Shown piece by piece: positions 1-6,957 of a stretch of 18,005 nucleotides of DNA. Each line of letters starts with the position of its first letter. The first letter of the stretch is position 1. This stretch comes from JBCBST01 sp039819115. GTDB taxonomy: Bacteria > Bacteroidota > Rhodothermia > Balneolales > Balneolaceae. The stretch spans positions 1 through 18,005 of the forward strand of contig JBCBST010000061.1 of the NCBI GenBank assembly GCA_039819115.1, written 5' to 3'. The notes under the pieces were generated by a model that was not told the DNA's origin, did not search any database, and was given only the letters and a program-made list of their open reading frames with translations. The position numbers and the translations under genes are program-made.

Positions 1-67
1 CCACTTGCTCCACAACTTCTTCAAGAAGCTCCCGAAAGCGATCACGTTGTTCTGCAAGTTGCTGCAT
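1..67 (-). CDS. N-terminal 22 codons of a coiled-coil-like protein (partial)
   Basis: An open frame starts at an ATG (65-67) 10 nt downstream of the pheT stop and runs off the left edge. The visible residues begin MQQLAEQRDRF and continue with leucine, glutamate and glutamine in a heptad-like pattern, which suggests a coiled coil. A weak AGGGA lies just before the start. In related genomes pheT is often followed by a small coiled-coil protein and then by zapA-like and rny genes, so a small division-associated protein is possible. Too little is visible to name it. Its position makes it the last visible member of the pheST operon. Confidence 0.55.
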   Translation of the reverse strand, partial: MQQLAEQRDRFRELLEEVVEQV

Positions 68-77
68 AGTTCCCTGT

Positions 78-2507
78 TTAACCTCTAAGTTTTGCTGAAA
101 ACCGTTGTTCCAATACCTTAACGATTCGGTTAATAATAGGTTCTACTTCTTTGATATTCAACGTTTTGTTCGGATCAAGGAAATTTAACCGGAACGCAAG
201 ACTCTTCTGGTCGGCTCCGATCGAGTCTCCTTCGAACACATCAAACACATCCACAGACATCAATTGATTGCCGGCATTAGCCTTAATCTGATCCAGGAGT
301 TTACCGGCCTGAATATCTTTATCAACAAGTACAGCAAAATCGAACTCAAACGGGGGAAACTTAGGAATAGGAACAAATTTCTTTTCCGGCATCTTGTTCA
401 ACGCATCGGCAAGTGCATTTAAGGAAAACTCGGTGGTAAAGCAGGGTTGATTCAGGCTGTATGATTGTTGTAACTCCGGTGAAACGGCTTGTATCGATCC
501 GAGAGCCATCTTTTTAAACGTGTACTCAAGAGTTCCGTCTTCCAACAGCCTGGTTTTTATGCCCGATGTGAATCCAAGCTTGATGAGAAAGGCATCTACT
601 TCCTGCTTTAAATCGAACGCTGAATACATGGCAGGAGGGGTGAGCCATTGCTCGGTATACCGGGCACCAGAAAGGCCAAATAAAACGCTTGTTTCCTCGC
701 CAATACCTTCATGATACGGGTTCCGTTTCGAGGAATGGAATACATTGCCAACCTCAAAGAACCGAACGGATTTAGCCAATCGGTTTGCGTTATATGCTGC
801 GGCCTTCAGAAACCCGTGAAGCAGGTTGGGGCGTAGCGTACTCATCTCTGAATTCAGTGGATTGAGGGTAGGTATCATCGACTCAGGTTCCCCAAACAGA
901 GCGGCTTCCTCTTCAGAGATTAAGGAATTGGTGTAGATCTCTCTGAATCCAAGTTCGACCCCGATGTTGCGGATCGATGATTTGAGCTGCTCCCAGCTGT
1001 TTACCGGCTCTGAGGATACAAAAATCCCGTGCTCTGGCTTTGGAATACGGTTATAATCGTATAGCCGTCCAACTTCTTCAATTAAATCCACCTCTCGGGT
1101 AAGATCAGGCCGAAAAGAAGGAATCTCGTACACGATCTCTTCTTCCGTTCTTGTATTCTCCTTCAACTCTAAACCGGATAAGATCCGGACAATCTCGCTT
1201 ATGCTAAACGAAGTACCCAGCAAACGATTTGTATACGATTTGGTAAGGGTAAGTGAGAGGGTGGGGTGTTGTACAGGATGTACATCGGTTAGTGAACCGA
1301 CCGCTTTACCACCAGCAATTTCTGTAATGAGCTGCGTAGCCCTTAACGCAGCCAGCGCCTGCAATTCGGGATCGATACCCCGCTCAAAACGATATGAAGC
1401 ATCGGTTTGCAGTTGTTGGGCCTTGGCCGCTTTTCGTATGGTTCCGGGATCGAAGTAAGCACTTTCGAGTAAGATATTGGTTGTGGCGTCACTCACCTCA
1501 GAATAAAGGCCACCCATAACTCCGGCAATAGCTACCGGCTTTTGACTGTCGCAGATAAACAAGGTACCGGGTGCACATGTCCGCTTGATATGGTCCAGAG
1601 TTTCAAATTCAACGGGTTCATCAAAATCCTGCACGATAATGCTTCCTTCGGAAAGAAGGTCAAAGTCAAAAGCATGCAGCGGCTGGCCCAACTCATACAT
1701 CACATAATTTGTGATATCGACCACGTTATTGACCGGGCGGAGCCCGATAGCAGAGATTCGTCGTTTTAACCAATCGGGAGATTCACCGATTTGAACTCCT
1801 TTAATGAGCTGACCTGCGTACCGGTTACATTTTTCCGGTGATGCTATGGATATGGAAACCTCAGTACCATTGGTTGAATCAGAAGGATCATCCATTAACT
1901 TCAGAGGAAGTTCCTGATAAGGATGTCGGAGCTGGAGGTCTAACGCGGCCGATAAATCACGGGCCACACCCAGATGACAGGTCGCATCAGGACGGTTTGG
2001 CGTAATCGCGATTTCGATAATGGTATCGGTGTAGGTTTCCACCACTTCATTAAATGGGGTGCCTACGCTTAGCTCGTTATCAAGTACGAGAATACCCTCA
2101 TGATCATCGCCAAGTCCCAATTCATCTTCTGCACAAATCATCCCTTCGGAGGTTTCTCCGCGCAGTTTTGCCTTTTTGATGGACAGGAATTCGCCATTTT
2201 CAAGGGGTATAGGCAGGGTAGAACCTACGGTAGCCACGGCTACTTTTTGGCTGGCTGCAACATTGGAAGCTCCGCACACAATTTGTACTGTTTCAGACCC
2301 CAGGTCGACCTGGCATACCTTCAGGCGGTCGGCATTCGGATGTTGTTTGGTCTCAAGTACTTCACCTACAACCACTCCCTCCAGGCTGGAGCCAATGGTT
2401 TTGATTTCCTCTACTTCTAATCCGATCAGTGTAAGCTTTTCAGCAGTTTCGTCGGGAGATAAGGGGTTGTCAATAAATTCGTTAAGCCAGTTGTATGAAA
2501 TGTTCAT
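78..2507 (-). CDS. pheT: Phenylalanine--tRNA ligase beta subunit
   Basis: This is the large subunit of the cytoplasmic (alpha-beta)2 enzyme that charges tRNA-Phe. Its length of 809 residues fits the bacterial family. Domains in order are: an N-terminal MNISYNWLNEF segment; an EMAP/OB-type tRNA-binding domain at about 42-150 (HPNADRLKVCQVD, then SEGMICAEDELGLG); a B3/B4 editing domain at about 210-400 (ITNYVMYELGQPLHAFD, SAYFDP); a B5 domain at about 410-485 (FRPDLTREVDLIEEVGRLYDY); a catalytic-like core; and a C-terminal FDX-ACB anticodon-binding domain at about 715-808 (PKFPPFEFDFAVLVD). The ATG lies 18 nt after the pheS stop. There is no clear Shine-Dalgarno, so translation probably depends on coupling or on leader structure. 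The call is secure. Confidence 0.98.
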   Translation of the reverse strand: MNISYNWLNEFIDNPLSPDETAEKLTLIGLEVEEIKTIGSSLEGVVVGEVLETKQHPNADRLKVCQVDLGSETVQIVCGASNVAASQKVAVATVGSTLPIPLENGEFLSIKKAKLRGETSEGMICAEDELGLGDDHEGILVLDNELSVGTPFNEVVETYTDTIIEIAITPNRPDATCHLGVARDLSAALDLQLRHPYQELPLKLMDDPSDSTNGTEVSISIASPEKCNRYAGQLIKGVQIGESPDWLKRRISAIGLRPVNNVVDITNYVMYELGQPLHAFDFDLLSEGSIIVQDFDEPVEFETLDHIKRTCAPGTLFICDSQKPVAIAGVMGGLYSEVSDATTNILLESAYFDPGTIRKAAKAQQLQTDASYRFERGIDPELQALAALRATQLITEIAGGKAVGSLTDVHPVQHPTLSLTLTKSYTNRLLGTSFSISEIVRILSGLELKENTRTEEEIVYEIPSFRPDLTREVDLIEEVGRLYDYNRIPKPEHGIFVSSEPVNSWEQLKSSIRNIGVELGFREIYTNSLISEEEAALFGEPESMIPTLNPLNSEMSTLRPNLLHGFLKAAAYNANRLAKSVRFFEVGNVFHSSKRNPYHEGIGEETSVLFGLSGARYTEQWLTPPAMYSAFDLKQEVDAFLIKLGFTSGIKTRLLEDGTLEYTFKKMALGSIQAVSPELQQSYSLNQPCFTTEFSLNALADALNKMPEKKFVPIPKFPPFEFDFAVLVDKDIQAGKLLDQIKANAGNQLMSVDVFDVFEGDSIGADQKSLAFRLNFLDPNKTLNIKEVEPIINRIVKVLEQRFSAKLRG

Positions 2508-2525
2508 TGTATAAAGGAAACAAGG

Positions 2526-3533
2526 CTAGTTAAACTGTTCTAAAAACCGGACATCATTCTCGTAGAAGGTCCTGATATCATCAATACCATATTTAAGAAT
2601 GGCAATACGTTCCACTCCCATACCCCATGCAAAGCCTGTGTATTCTGTGGGATCAACACCGGCAAAGGTGAGTACATTTGGGTCTACCATTCCGGATCCT
2701 AAGATTTCCAGCCATTTGCCTTTCCCGTTAACTTCCCACCAGATATCCATTTCCAGGCTGGGTTCGGTGAAGGGGAAAAAACCAGGTCTCAAACGGTAGA
2801 CTACATCACTGCCATACATCAGTTTAACAAACGTGATAAGTGTTTCTTTCAAATCGGCCACACTTACGTTCTTATCGATATACAGAGCTTCTACCTGATG
2901 GAACAGAAAATAGGATTTGGGAGATACGGCTTCGTTCCGGTACACGCGCCCGGGCATAATTGATCGTATGGGCGGTTTTTGATTTTCCATCAACCGTATT
3001 TGAACCGGGGAAGTATGTGTTCGTAACACGAGATCGTCGATATCGGGATCATCGCTCTTTCGGATAAAGAACGTATCCTGTTCATCACGCGCAGGATGGT
3101 TAGGAGGGAAGTTTAACGCTGTGAAGTTATGGAAGTCGTCTTCCACTTCCGGTCCATCGGCTATGGTAAAACCCAGCCTGTAAAAAATGGACTTCATTTC
3201 TTCCAGGGTCTGAGTGAGGGGATGTAGAGAGCCTAGTGGTTTTGCAGGTGCCGGCAACGTAAGATCATCAACAGCAGAGCGTGTGGTATGTACATTCGAT
3301 TCAAGAGCTTGCTTAGCTTCCTCAAACTTCGATTGTGCCCGCTGTTTTACCTGGTTCATGGCTTTTCCAACGGCTGCACGCTCTTCTTTGGCAACAGAAC
3401 CCATTTTTCCAAACAGGGATTGAACGACTCCTTTCCGGGATAGGTAAGTTAAACGAAATTCCTCCAATTCTTCTGGTGTAGAGATGGAGTAAGCATCTAT
3501 CTGCGCTAGCAGTTCTTCAATGTCGTTGAGCAT
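2526..3533 (-). CDS. pheS: Phenylalanine--tRNA ligase alpha subunit
   Basis: This is the catalytic subunit of phenylalanyl-tRNA synthetase, a class II enzyme. The 335-residue protein has an N-terminal coiled-coil arm at about 1-85, then a class II core. Visible motifs are PNHPARDEQDTFF (144-156), LRTHTSPVQIR (170-180), motif 2 around GRVYRNEA and FHQVEALYID (195-220), FTEPSLEMDI (255-264), and motif 3 GFAWGMGVERIA (300-311). The variant around YRNEAVSPKSYFLFHQVE resembles the Bacteroidetes type more than the enterobacterial one. It pairs with pheT directly downstream. A hairpin terminator or attenuator lies in the 92-nt gap between rplT and this gene and probably sets its expression. Confidence 0.98.
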   Translation of the reverse strand: MLNDIEELLAQIDAYSISTPEELEEFRLTYLSRKGVVQSLFGKMGSVAKEERAAVGKAMNQVKQRAQSKFEEAKQALESNVHTTRSAVDDLTLPAPAKPLGSLHPLTQTLEEMKSIFYRLGFTIADGPEVEDDFHNFTALNFPPNHPARDEQDTFFIRKSDDPDIDDLVLRTHTSPVQIRLMENQKPPIRSIMPGRVYRNEAVSPKSYFLFHQVEALYIDKNVSVADLKETLITFVKLMYGSDVVYRLRPGFFPFTEPSLEMDIWWEVNGKGKWLEILGSGMVDPNVLTFAGVDPTEYTGFAWGMGVERIAILKYGIDDIRTFYENDVRFLEQFN

Positions 3534-3570
3534 GAAACGTAGGTTTTCCCAATTAAAGGAGTGAAAATAA

Positions 3571-3606
3571 AAAAACCGATAACCCTTGGGAAAGAATTAT
3601 CGGTTT
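3571..3606 (-). terminator. Rho-independent terminator or attenuator between rplT and pheS
   Basis: Read on the minus strand, a 10-bp perfect stem AAACCGATAA / TTATCGGTTT (arms at 3597-3606 and 3573-3582) closes a 14-nt loop. It runs directly into a T tract, TTTTTATTTT. This fits an intrinsic terminator at the end of the thrS-infC-rpmI-rplT unit, or an attenuator controlling pheST. No Phe-rich leader peptide like E. coli pheM can be read upstream of it, because there is no ATG between the rplT stop and the stem. Part of the loop is complementary to the pheS leader downstream (see findings). Confidence 0.75.
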
Positions 3607-3625
3607 AAAATGACAGAAATTGCGT

Positions 3626-3973
3626 TTAAGCAGTAGCTTCCTGTACAATGGCAGCAAACGTTTCCGGGTCTGTCACCGCAAGGTCAGCCAACACTTTTCG
3701 GTTAATTTCCATGTTCTTCTCTTTCATGGCGTACATGAGTTTAGAGTAGGAAAGACCGTTGATTCGTGCTGCTGCATTAATTCGGGTGATCCATAGACGT
3801 CGGAACACACGTTTACGATTACGGCGATCGCGGTATTGGTATTGTAACCCTTTCTCAACCGCATTTTTTGCAATCGTATATACGTTTTTGCGCTTGCCCC
3901 AGTAACCTTTCGCTTGAGATAGGATCTTTTTGCGACGGCGACGGGAAGCCACTAAGTTTAGTGAACGTGGCAT
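3626..3973 (-). CDS. rplT: 50S ribosomal protein L20
   Basis: This large-subunit assembly protein binds 23S rRNA. Its 115 residues match the family. The basic, helical N-terminus MPRSLNLVASRRRRKKIL is followed by AKGYWGKRKNVYTIAKNAVEKGLQ and by LWITRINAAARINGLSYSKLM, all L20 signatures. It starts 17 nt after rpmI without an obvious Shine-Dalgarno, so coupling to rpmI translation is likely. In several bacteria L20 represses its own operon; no operator could be recognised by eye here. Confidence 0.98.
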   Translation of the reverse strand: MPRSLNLVASRRRRKKILSQAKGYWGKRKNVYTIAKNAVEKGLQYQYRDRRNRKRVFRRLWITRINAAARINGLSYSKLMYAMKEKNMEINRKVLADLAVTDPETFAAIVQEATA

Positions 3974-3990
3974 TTTGTGCTAGTTTGGTA

Positions 3991-4191
3991 TTAAGATTTA
4001 TAAGGGATCAGCTCTTTCATACGCGGGGTATCCGCGTCAGTAACGATGGTATCGCTACCCAGCTGTCTCTTCGTTTTGCTGCTTTTTTTAGTAAGAATGT
4101 GGCGCTTAAAAGCTTTTTTGCGTTTCAGTTTACCGGTGCCGGTAACTTTGAATCGCTTTTTTGCCCCACTATTACTCTTCATTTTAGGCAT
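3991..4191 (-). CDS. rpmI: 50S ribosomal protein L35
   Basis: This is a small basic ribosomal protein of 66 residues. It begins MPKMKSNSGAKKRFKVTGTG and continues KLKRKKAFKRHILTKKSSKTKR, the standard L35 pattern. The conserved order infC-rpmI-rplT supports the call. The start is the only sensible ATG; no Shine-Dalgarno is seen upstream. The 123-nt gap before it carries a promoter-like pair of boxes. Confidence 0.98.
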   Translation of the reverse strand: MPKMKSNSGAKKRFKVTGTGKLKRKKAFKRHILTKKSSKTKRQLGSDTIVTDADTPRMKELIPYKS

Positions 4192-4223
4192 GGAACGCTA
4201 TGCTTGTGAAAATTTAAAGACTT

Positions 4224-4254
4224 CAAAATTACGGATTCTCACTGCTGTAAACAA
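4224..4254 (-). promoter_or_regulatory. Possible Bacteroidetes-type promoter in the infC-rpmI gap
   Basis: On the minus strand a TTG (4252-4254) lies 20 nt upstream of TAATTTTG (4224-4231). This is a full match to the TAnnTTTG -7 box, at a spacing usual for Bacteroidetes primary-sigma promoters. It could give rpmI-rplT extra transcription independent of infC. It rests on a short motif in AT-rich DNA, so chance occurrence is possible. Confidence 0.35.
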
Positions 4255-4314
4255 CACAAAGCCCATACAAAACGCATACTGATTTACACCGATCTTCAGG
4301 CAGGAATAATGGGA

Positions 4315-4857
4315 CTACTTTGAAGGAGTCAGGATCATAATCATCCGCCGGCCTTCCAGGTTAGGTCGCGCTTCAATCTTGGCAACATCTTCCAGGCTTT
4401 TGGCAAGTTTTAGCAGAAGGAGTTCACCTTTTTCGGTGTACAACATATCACGCCCCCTGAACTGAACAGAAGCCTTTACTTTATCTCCTGCCTCTAGAAA
4501 CTCTCTGGCATGTCTGGTTTTGAATTCTAGGTCATGATCGTCGGTATTAGGACGAAACCGGAGTTCTTTTACCGTAACCGTATGTTGCTTTTTCTTTGCT
4601 TCTTTTTCTTTCTTCTTCTTTTCGAACTGATATTTCCCGAAATCGATAATTTTGCAAACCGGTGGGTTAGCATTAGGTGCAATTTCTACTAAATCAAGAT
4701 TGAATTGCTCCGCAATTTTAAGTGCCCGTTCTGGTGTGGTAATCTCGTGTTCATTGTTCGGTTTGATAACCCGTATTTGCTGAGCTCGAATTTCTCCATT
4801 TAACCGGGGCCGGTCTTCTTTCACGGGTGCAGGACCACGAAAATTTCTTCTTGCGAT
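4315..4857 (-). CDS. infC: Translation initiation factor IF-3 with an AUC start codon
   Basis: IF-3 binds the 30S subunit and proofreads start-codon selection. The N domain (RLNGEIRAQQIRVI to APNANPPVCKIIDFGKYQFEK) joins through a lysine-rich linker to a C domain ending RPNLEGRRMIMILTP. The first ATG/GTG/TTG in frame is a GTG at 4822-4824, which would give 169 residues and has no Shine-Dalgarno at the right distance. Eleven codons further upstream an ATC (4855-4857) follows AGAGGA with 5 nt spacing. It adds the basic tail ARRNFRGPAPV and gives 180 residues, the same length as E. coli IF-3. Rare AUU or AUC starts on infC are a known autoregulation device, so I choose the ATC. It begins 19 nt after the thrS stop. 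Confidence 0.93.
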   Translation of the reverse strand: MARRNFRGPAPVKEDRPRLNGEIRAQQIRVIKPNNEHEITTPERALKIAEQFNLDLVEIAPNANPPVCKIIDFGKYQFEKKKKEKEAKKKQHTVTVKELRFRPNTDDHDLEFKTRHAREFLEAGDKVKASVQFRGRDMLYTEKGELLLLKLAKSLEDVAKIEARPNLEGRRMIMILTPSK

Positions 4858-4862
4858 AGTTA

Positions 4863-4868
4863 TCCTCT
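4863..4868 (-). promoter_or_regulatory. Shine-Dalgarno that fixes the infC AUC start
   Basis: AGAGGA on the minus strand lies 5 nt before the ATC codon at 4855-4857 and sits inside the thrS-infC gap. It stands out because most genes in this window have no recognisable Shine-Dalgarno. It lies 38 nt from the alternative GTG at 4822-4824, far too distant to serve it. Confidence 0.75.
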
Positions 4869-4876
4869 TTGGTTTG

Positions 4877-6820
4877 TTAAGTGTTTGGTAATGCTTTTGT
4901 TGTTATTTCTTCAGCTATACTGGAAAGAAAATCAGAAAATGGGAAACTTCCAATATCTCCTTTTTTGTGCCTACGTACAGAAACAGCGTTGTTGTCCATC
5001 TCCTTCGCACCTACGATTAACATGTATGGTACTTTGCTCGTTTCCGCATCTCGTATCTTGCCTCCGATTTGTTCACTTCGGGTATCGACCTCAACACGTA
5101 CTCCCAATGTGCTTAACTGTTCCGCACACTGCTGTGCATAGTCGTTCTGTGTATCGGAGATGGGGAGAATTTTTACCTGAAGGGGAGAGAGCCAAACGGG
5201 GAAATCGCCGGCAAAATGTTCGATTAAGATACTGGTGAAGCGTTCCATTGATCCGAATGGTGCGCGATGGATGATAACCGGACGATGCTTTTCGTTATCC
5301 GATCCTATATACGTTAAATCGAACCGCTCGGGCATAACATAATCTACCTGAACCGTACCCAACTGCCATTTTCTTCCTATTGCATCACGAATGATGAAAT
5401 CGATTTTTGGTCCATAAAAACTGGCCTCGCCCGGAGCAATGTGATAATCGAGTTCCATTTCATCGGCTACTTCACGAATCTCACGTTGTGCGCGCTCCCA
5501 ATACTCGGAGTTGCCTCCATACTTATCATCATTCTCGTCGCGGAAGGAGAGGCGAATATCAACAGGCATTCCAAAGGTGGCAAACACGAGCTGTGTCAGC
5601 TCAATCGTAGCTTTGATTTCCTCTTTCAGCTGATCGTGCATACAGTAAATGTGGGCATCGTCCTGCGTGAATCCGCGAACCCTGGATAAGCCACTTAGTT
5701 CGCCCGACTGCTCATAGCGATACACAGAACCAAACTCTGCTAAACGAAGGGGAAGTTCTCTGTAGCTCCGGCGCTCGGCATCATAAATACGGTGATGGTG
5801 CGGGCAGTTCATGGGCTTTAACATGTACTGTTCGTCATCAACGTTAATGGGATCGTACTGCGATTCCTGGTAGTAAGGGTAATGCCCTGAGGTTTTGTAG
5901 AGTTCAAGATTCCCGATATGCGGAGTAATCACCTCTTTGTACCCACGCTTCAGTTGTTCGTCGCGCAAAAAGGATTCTAAGGTACGTCTCAACACCGTCC
6001 CATTAGGTAACCACATGGGTAAACCACTGCCTACCATAGGATCGATCATGTAGATACCCAGTTCTTTACCGAGTTTTCTGTGATCTCTTTTCTTTGCTTC
6101 TTCCACCTGGTGGAGGTGTTCGTCCAGCATTTTCTGCTTGGGGAAACTGATTCCATAAATTCGTGTCAACTGCCGGGAGTTTACATCTCCACGCCAGTAT
6201 GCCCCGGCCAGATTGGTAAGTTTAATGGCTTTTACCAATCCGGAATTGGGAATATGAGGACCCCGGCATAAATCGGTGAACCCGCCCTGGGTATAAAACG
6301 TAATATCACCGTCTTCCAGCCCTTCAATCAGATCTGTTTTGTATTCATTTCCCTTTTCCCGGTAATGAGTCAACGCTTCTTCTTTGGATACCTCTCTTCG
6401 GTCAAAGGTTACCTTCTGCCTGGCTTTCTCCAGGAATGCCTTCTCAATCTTTGAAAGGTCATCCGGGGTGATGGTTGTATCACCAAAATCAATATCGTAG
6501 TAAAACCCTTGTTCAATAGGAGGACCAATCCCAAATTTTGCCTCCGGATAAAGTTCCTGTACAGCTTCTGCTAACAAGTGAGCAGAAGAATGCCAGAAGG
6601 TGTACTTGCCATCCTCTGAGTCCCATGTGTTAATGGTTATGGTTCCGTCTTCAGAAATCGGACGGTTCAAATCCAGGATTTCTCCATTCCAGGTTACACT
6701 TAATGCAGCCCGGGCTAATCCGGATGAGATCGACTGAGCGATTTCAAGCCCGGTTACACCTTGTTCATATTCGCGGGTGCTTCCATCAGGAAGGGACAGG
6801 GTAATGGTATTGTGAGACAT
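4877..6820 (-). CDS. thrS: Threonine--tRNA ligase
   Basis: This class II synthetase charges tRNA-Thr. I start it at the ATG (6818-6820), giving 647 residues (MSHNTITLSLPDGS), because this matches the family N-terminus. A GTG two codons upstream (6826) is less likely. Domains in order are: TGS at about 5-62; an editing domain at about 65-225 with HxxxH (HSSAH) and CxxxH (CRGPH) zinc and editing motifs; a catalytic core at about 265-535 with the zinc-site cysteine in MNCPHH, motif 2 RLAEFGSVYRYEQSGELSG, and motif 3 HRAPFGSMERF; and a C-terminal anticodon-binding domain ending VSVRRHKKGDIGSF. It is the first gene of the thrS-infC-rpmI-rplT-pheST unit. A TATCTTTG box lies 23 nt upstream of the start. 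Confidence 0.98.
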   Translation of the reverse strand: MSHNTITLSLPDGSTREYEQGVTGLEIAQSISSGLARAALSVTWNGEILDLNRPISEDGTITINTWDSEDGKYTFWHSSAHLLAEAVQELYPEAKFGIGPPIEQGFYYDIDFGDTTITPDDLSKIEKAFLEKARQKVTFDRREVSKEEALTHYREKGNEYKTDLIEGLEDGDITFYTQGGFTDLCRGPHIPNSGLVKAIKLTNLAGAYWRGDVNSRQLTRIYGISFPKQKMLDEHLHQVEEAKKRDHRKLGKELGIYMIDPMVGSGLPMWLPNGTVLRRTLESFLRDEQLKRGYKEVITPHIGNLELYKTSGHYPYYQESQYDPINVDDEQYMLKPMNCPHHHRIYDAERRSYRELPLRLAEFGSVYRYEQSGELSGLSRVRGFTQDDAHIYCMHDQLKEEIKATIELTQLVFATFGMPVDIRLSFRDENDDKYGGNSEYWERAQREIREVADEMELDYHIAPGEASFYGPKIDFIIRDAIGRKWQLGTVQVDYVMPERFDLTYIGSDNEKHRPVIIHRAPFGSMERFTSILIEHFAGDFPVWLSPLQVKILPISDTQNDYAQQCAEQLSTLGVRVEVDTRSEQIGGKIRDAETSKVPYMLIVGAKEMDNNAVSVRRHKKGDIGSFPFSDFLSSIAEEITTKALPNT

Positions 6821-6843
6821 TAACACGTTTTCAAATTGGCCTG

Positions 6844-6851
6844 CAAAGATA
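6844..6851 (-). promoter_or_regulatory. -7 promoter box (TATCTTTG) for thrS
   Basis: The minus strand reads TATCTTTG here, a perfect match to the Bacteroidetes TAnnTTTG -7 element, and would give a leader of under 20 nt before the thrS ATG. No TTG sits at the expected -33 distance, so only half the promoter is supported. An identical box lies ahead of the TVP38-like gene. Confidence 0.5.
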
Positions 6852-6898
6852 GAAAAAAAGTAAGGGAGGTGTGTGGAATAGAAATCAAAAAAACGACG

Positions 6899-6928
6899 TT
6901 GACTTGTCGTATCGTTTTACTGCATATT
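6899..6928 (+). promoter_or_regulatory. Possible promoter of the PAS sensor kinase
   Basis: TTGACT (6899-6904) and CATATT (6923-6928) are 18 nt apart and lie about 30 nt before the preferred ATG at 6958. They match a generic -35/-10 pair at 5/6 and 4/6 positions. The evidence is weak, but the placement agrees with a start at 6958 rather than at the upstream GTG (6871). Confidence 0.25.
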
Positions 6929-6957
6929 TTAAACTTAATCGATTTTTCCAGCACCCA

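Noticed and set aside
3607..3625. pheM-like Phe leader peptide before pheST
   Set aside because: No ATG or Phe-rich short frame lies between the rplT stop and the terminator stem.
4046..4282. Plus-strand open frames over rpmI and other minus-strand genes
   Set aside because: They lie antisense to secure genes, have no recognisable domains and no start signals; they are shadow frames.
4822..4824. GTG as the infC start
   Set aside because: It has no Shine-Dalgarno at a usable distance and removes the N-terminal tail; the upstream ATC has a good Shine-Dalgarno and gives the normal length.
6864..6873. GGGAGGT followed by GTG as ribosome site and start of the sensor kinase
   Set aside because: The GTG directly abuts the GGAGGT with no spacer, the 29 extra residues show no PAS similarity, and the ATG at 6958 fits better with a promoter-like pair between them.
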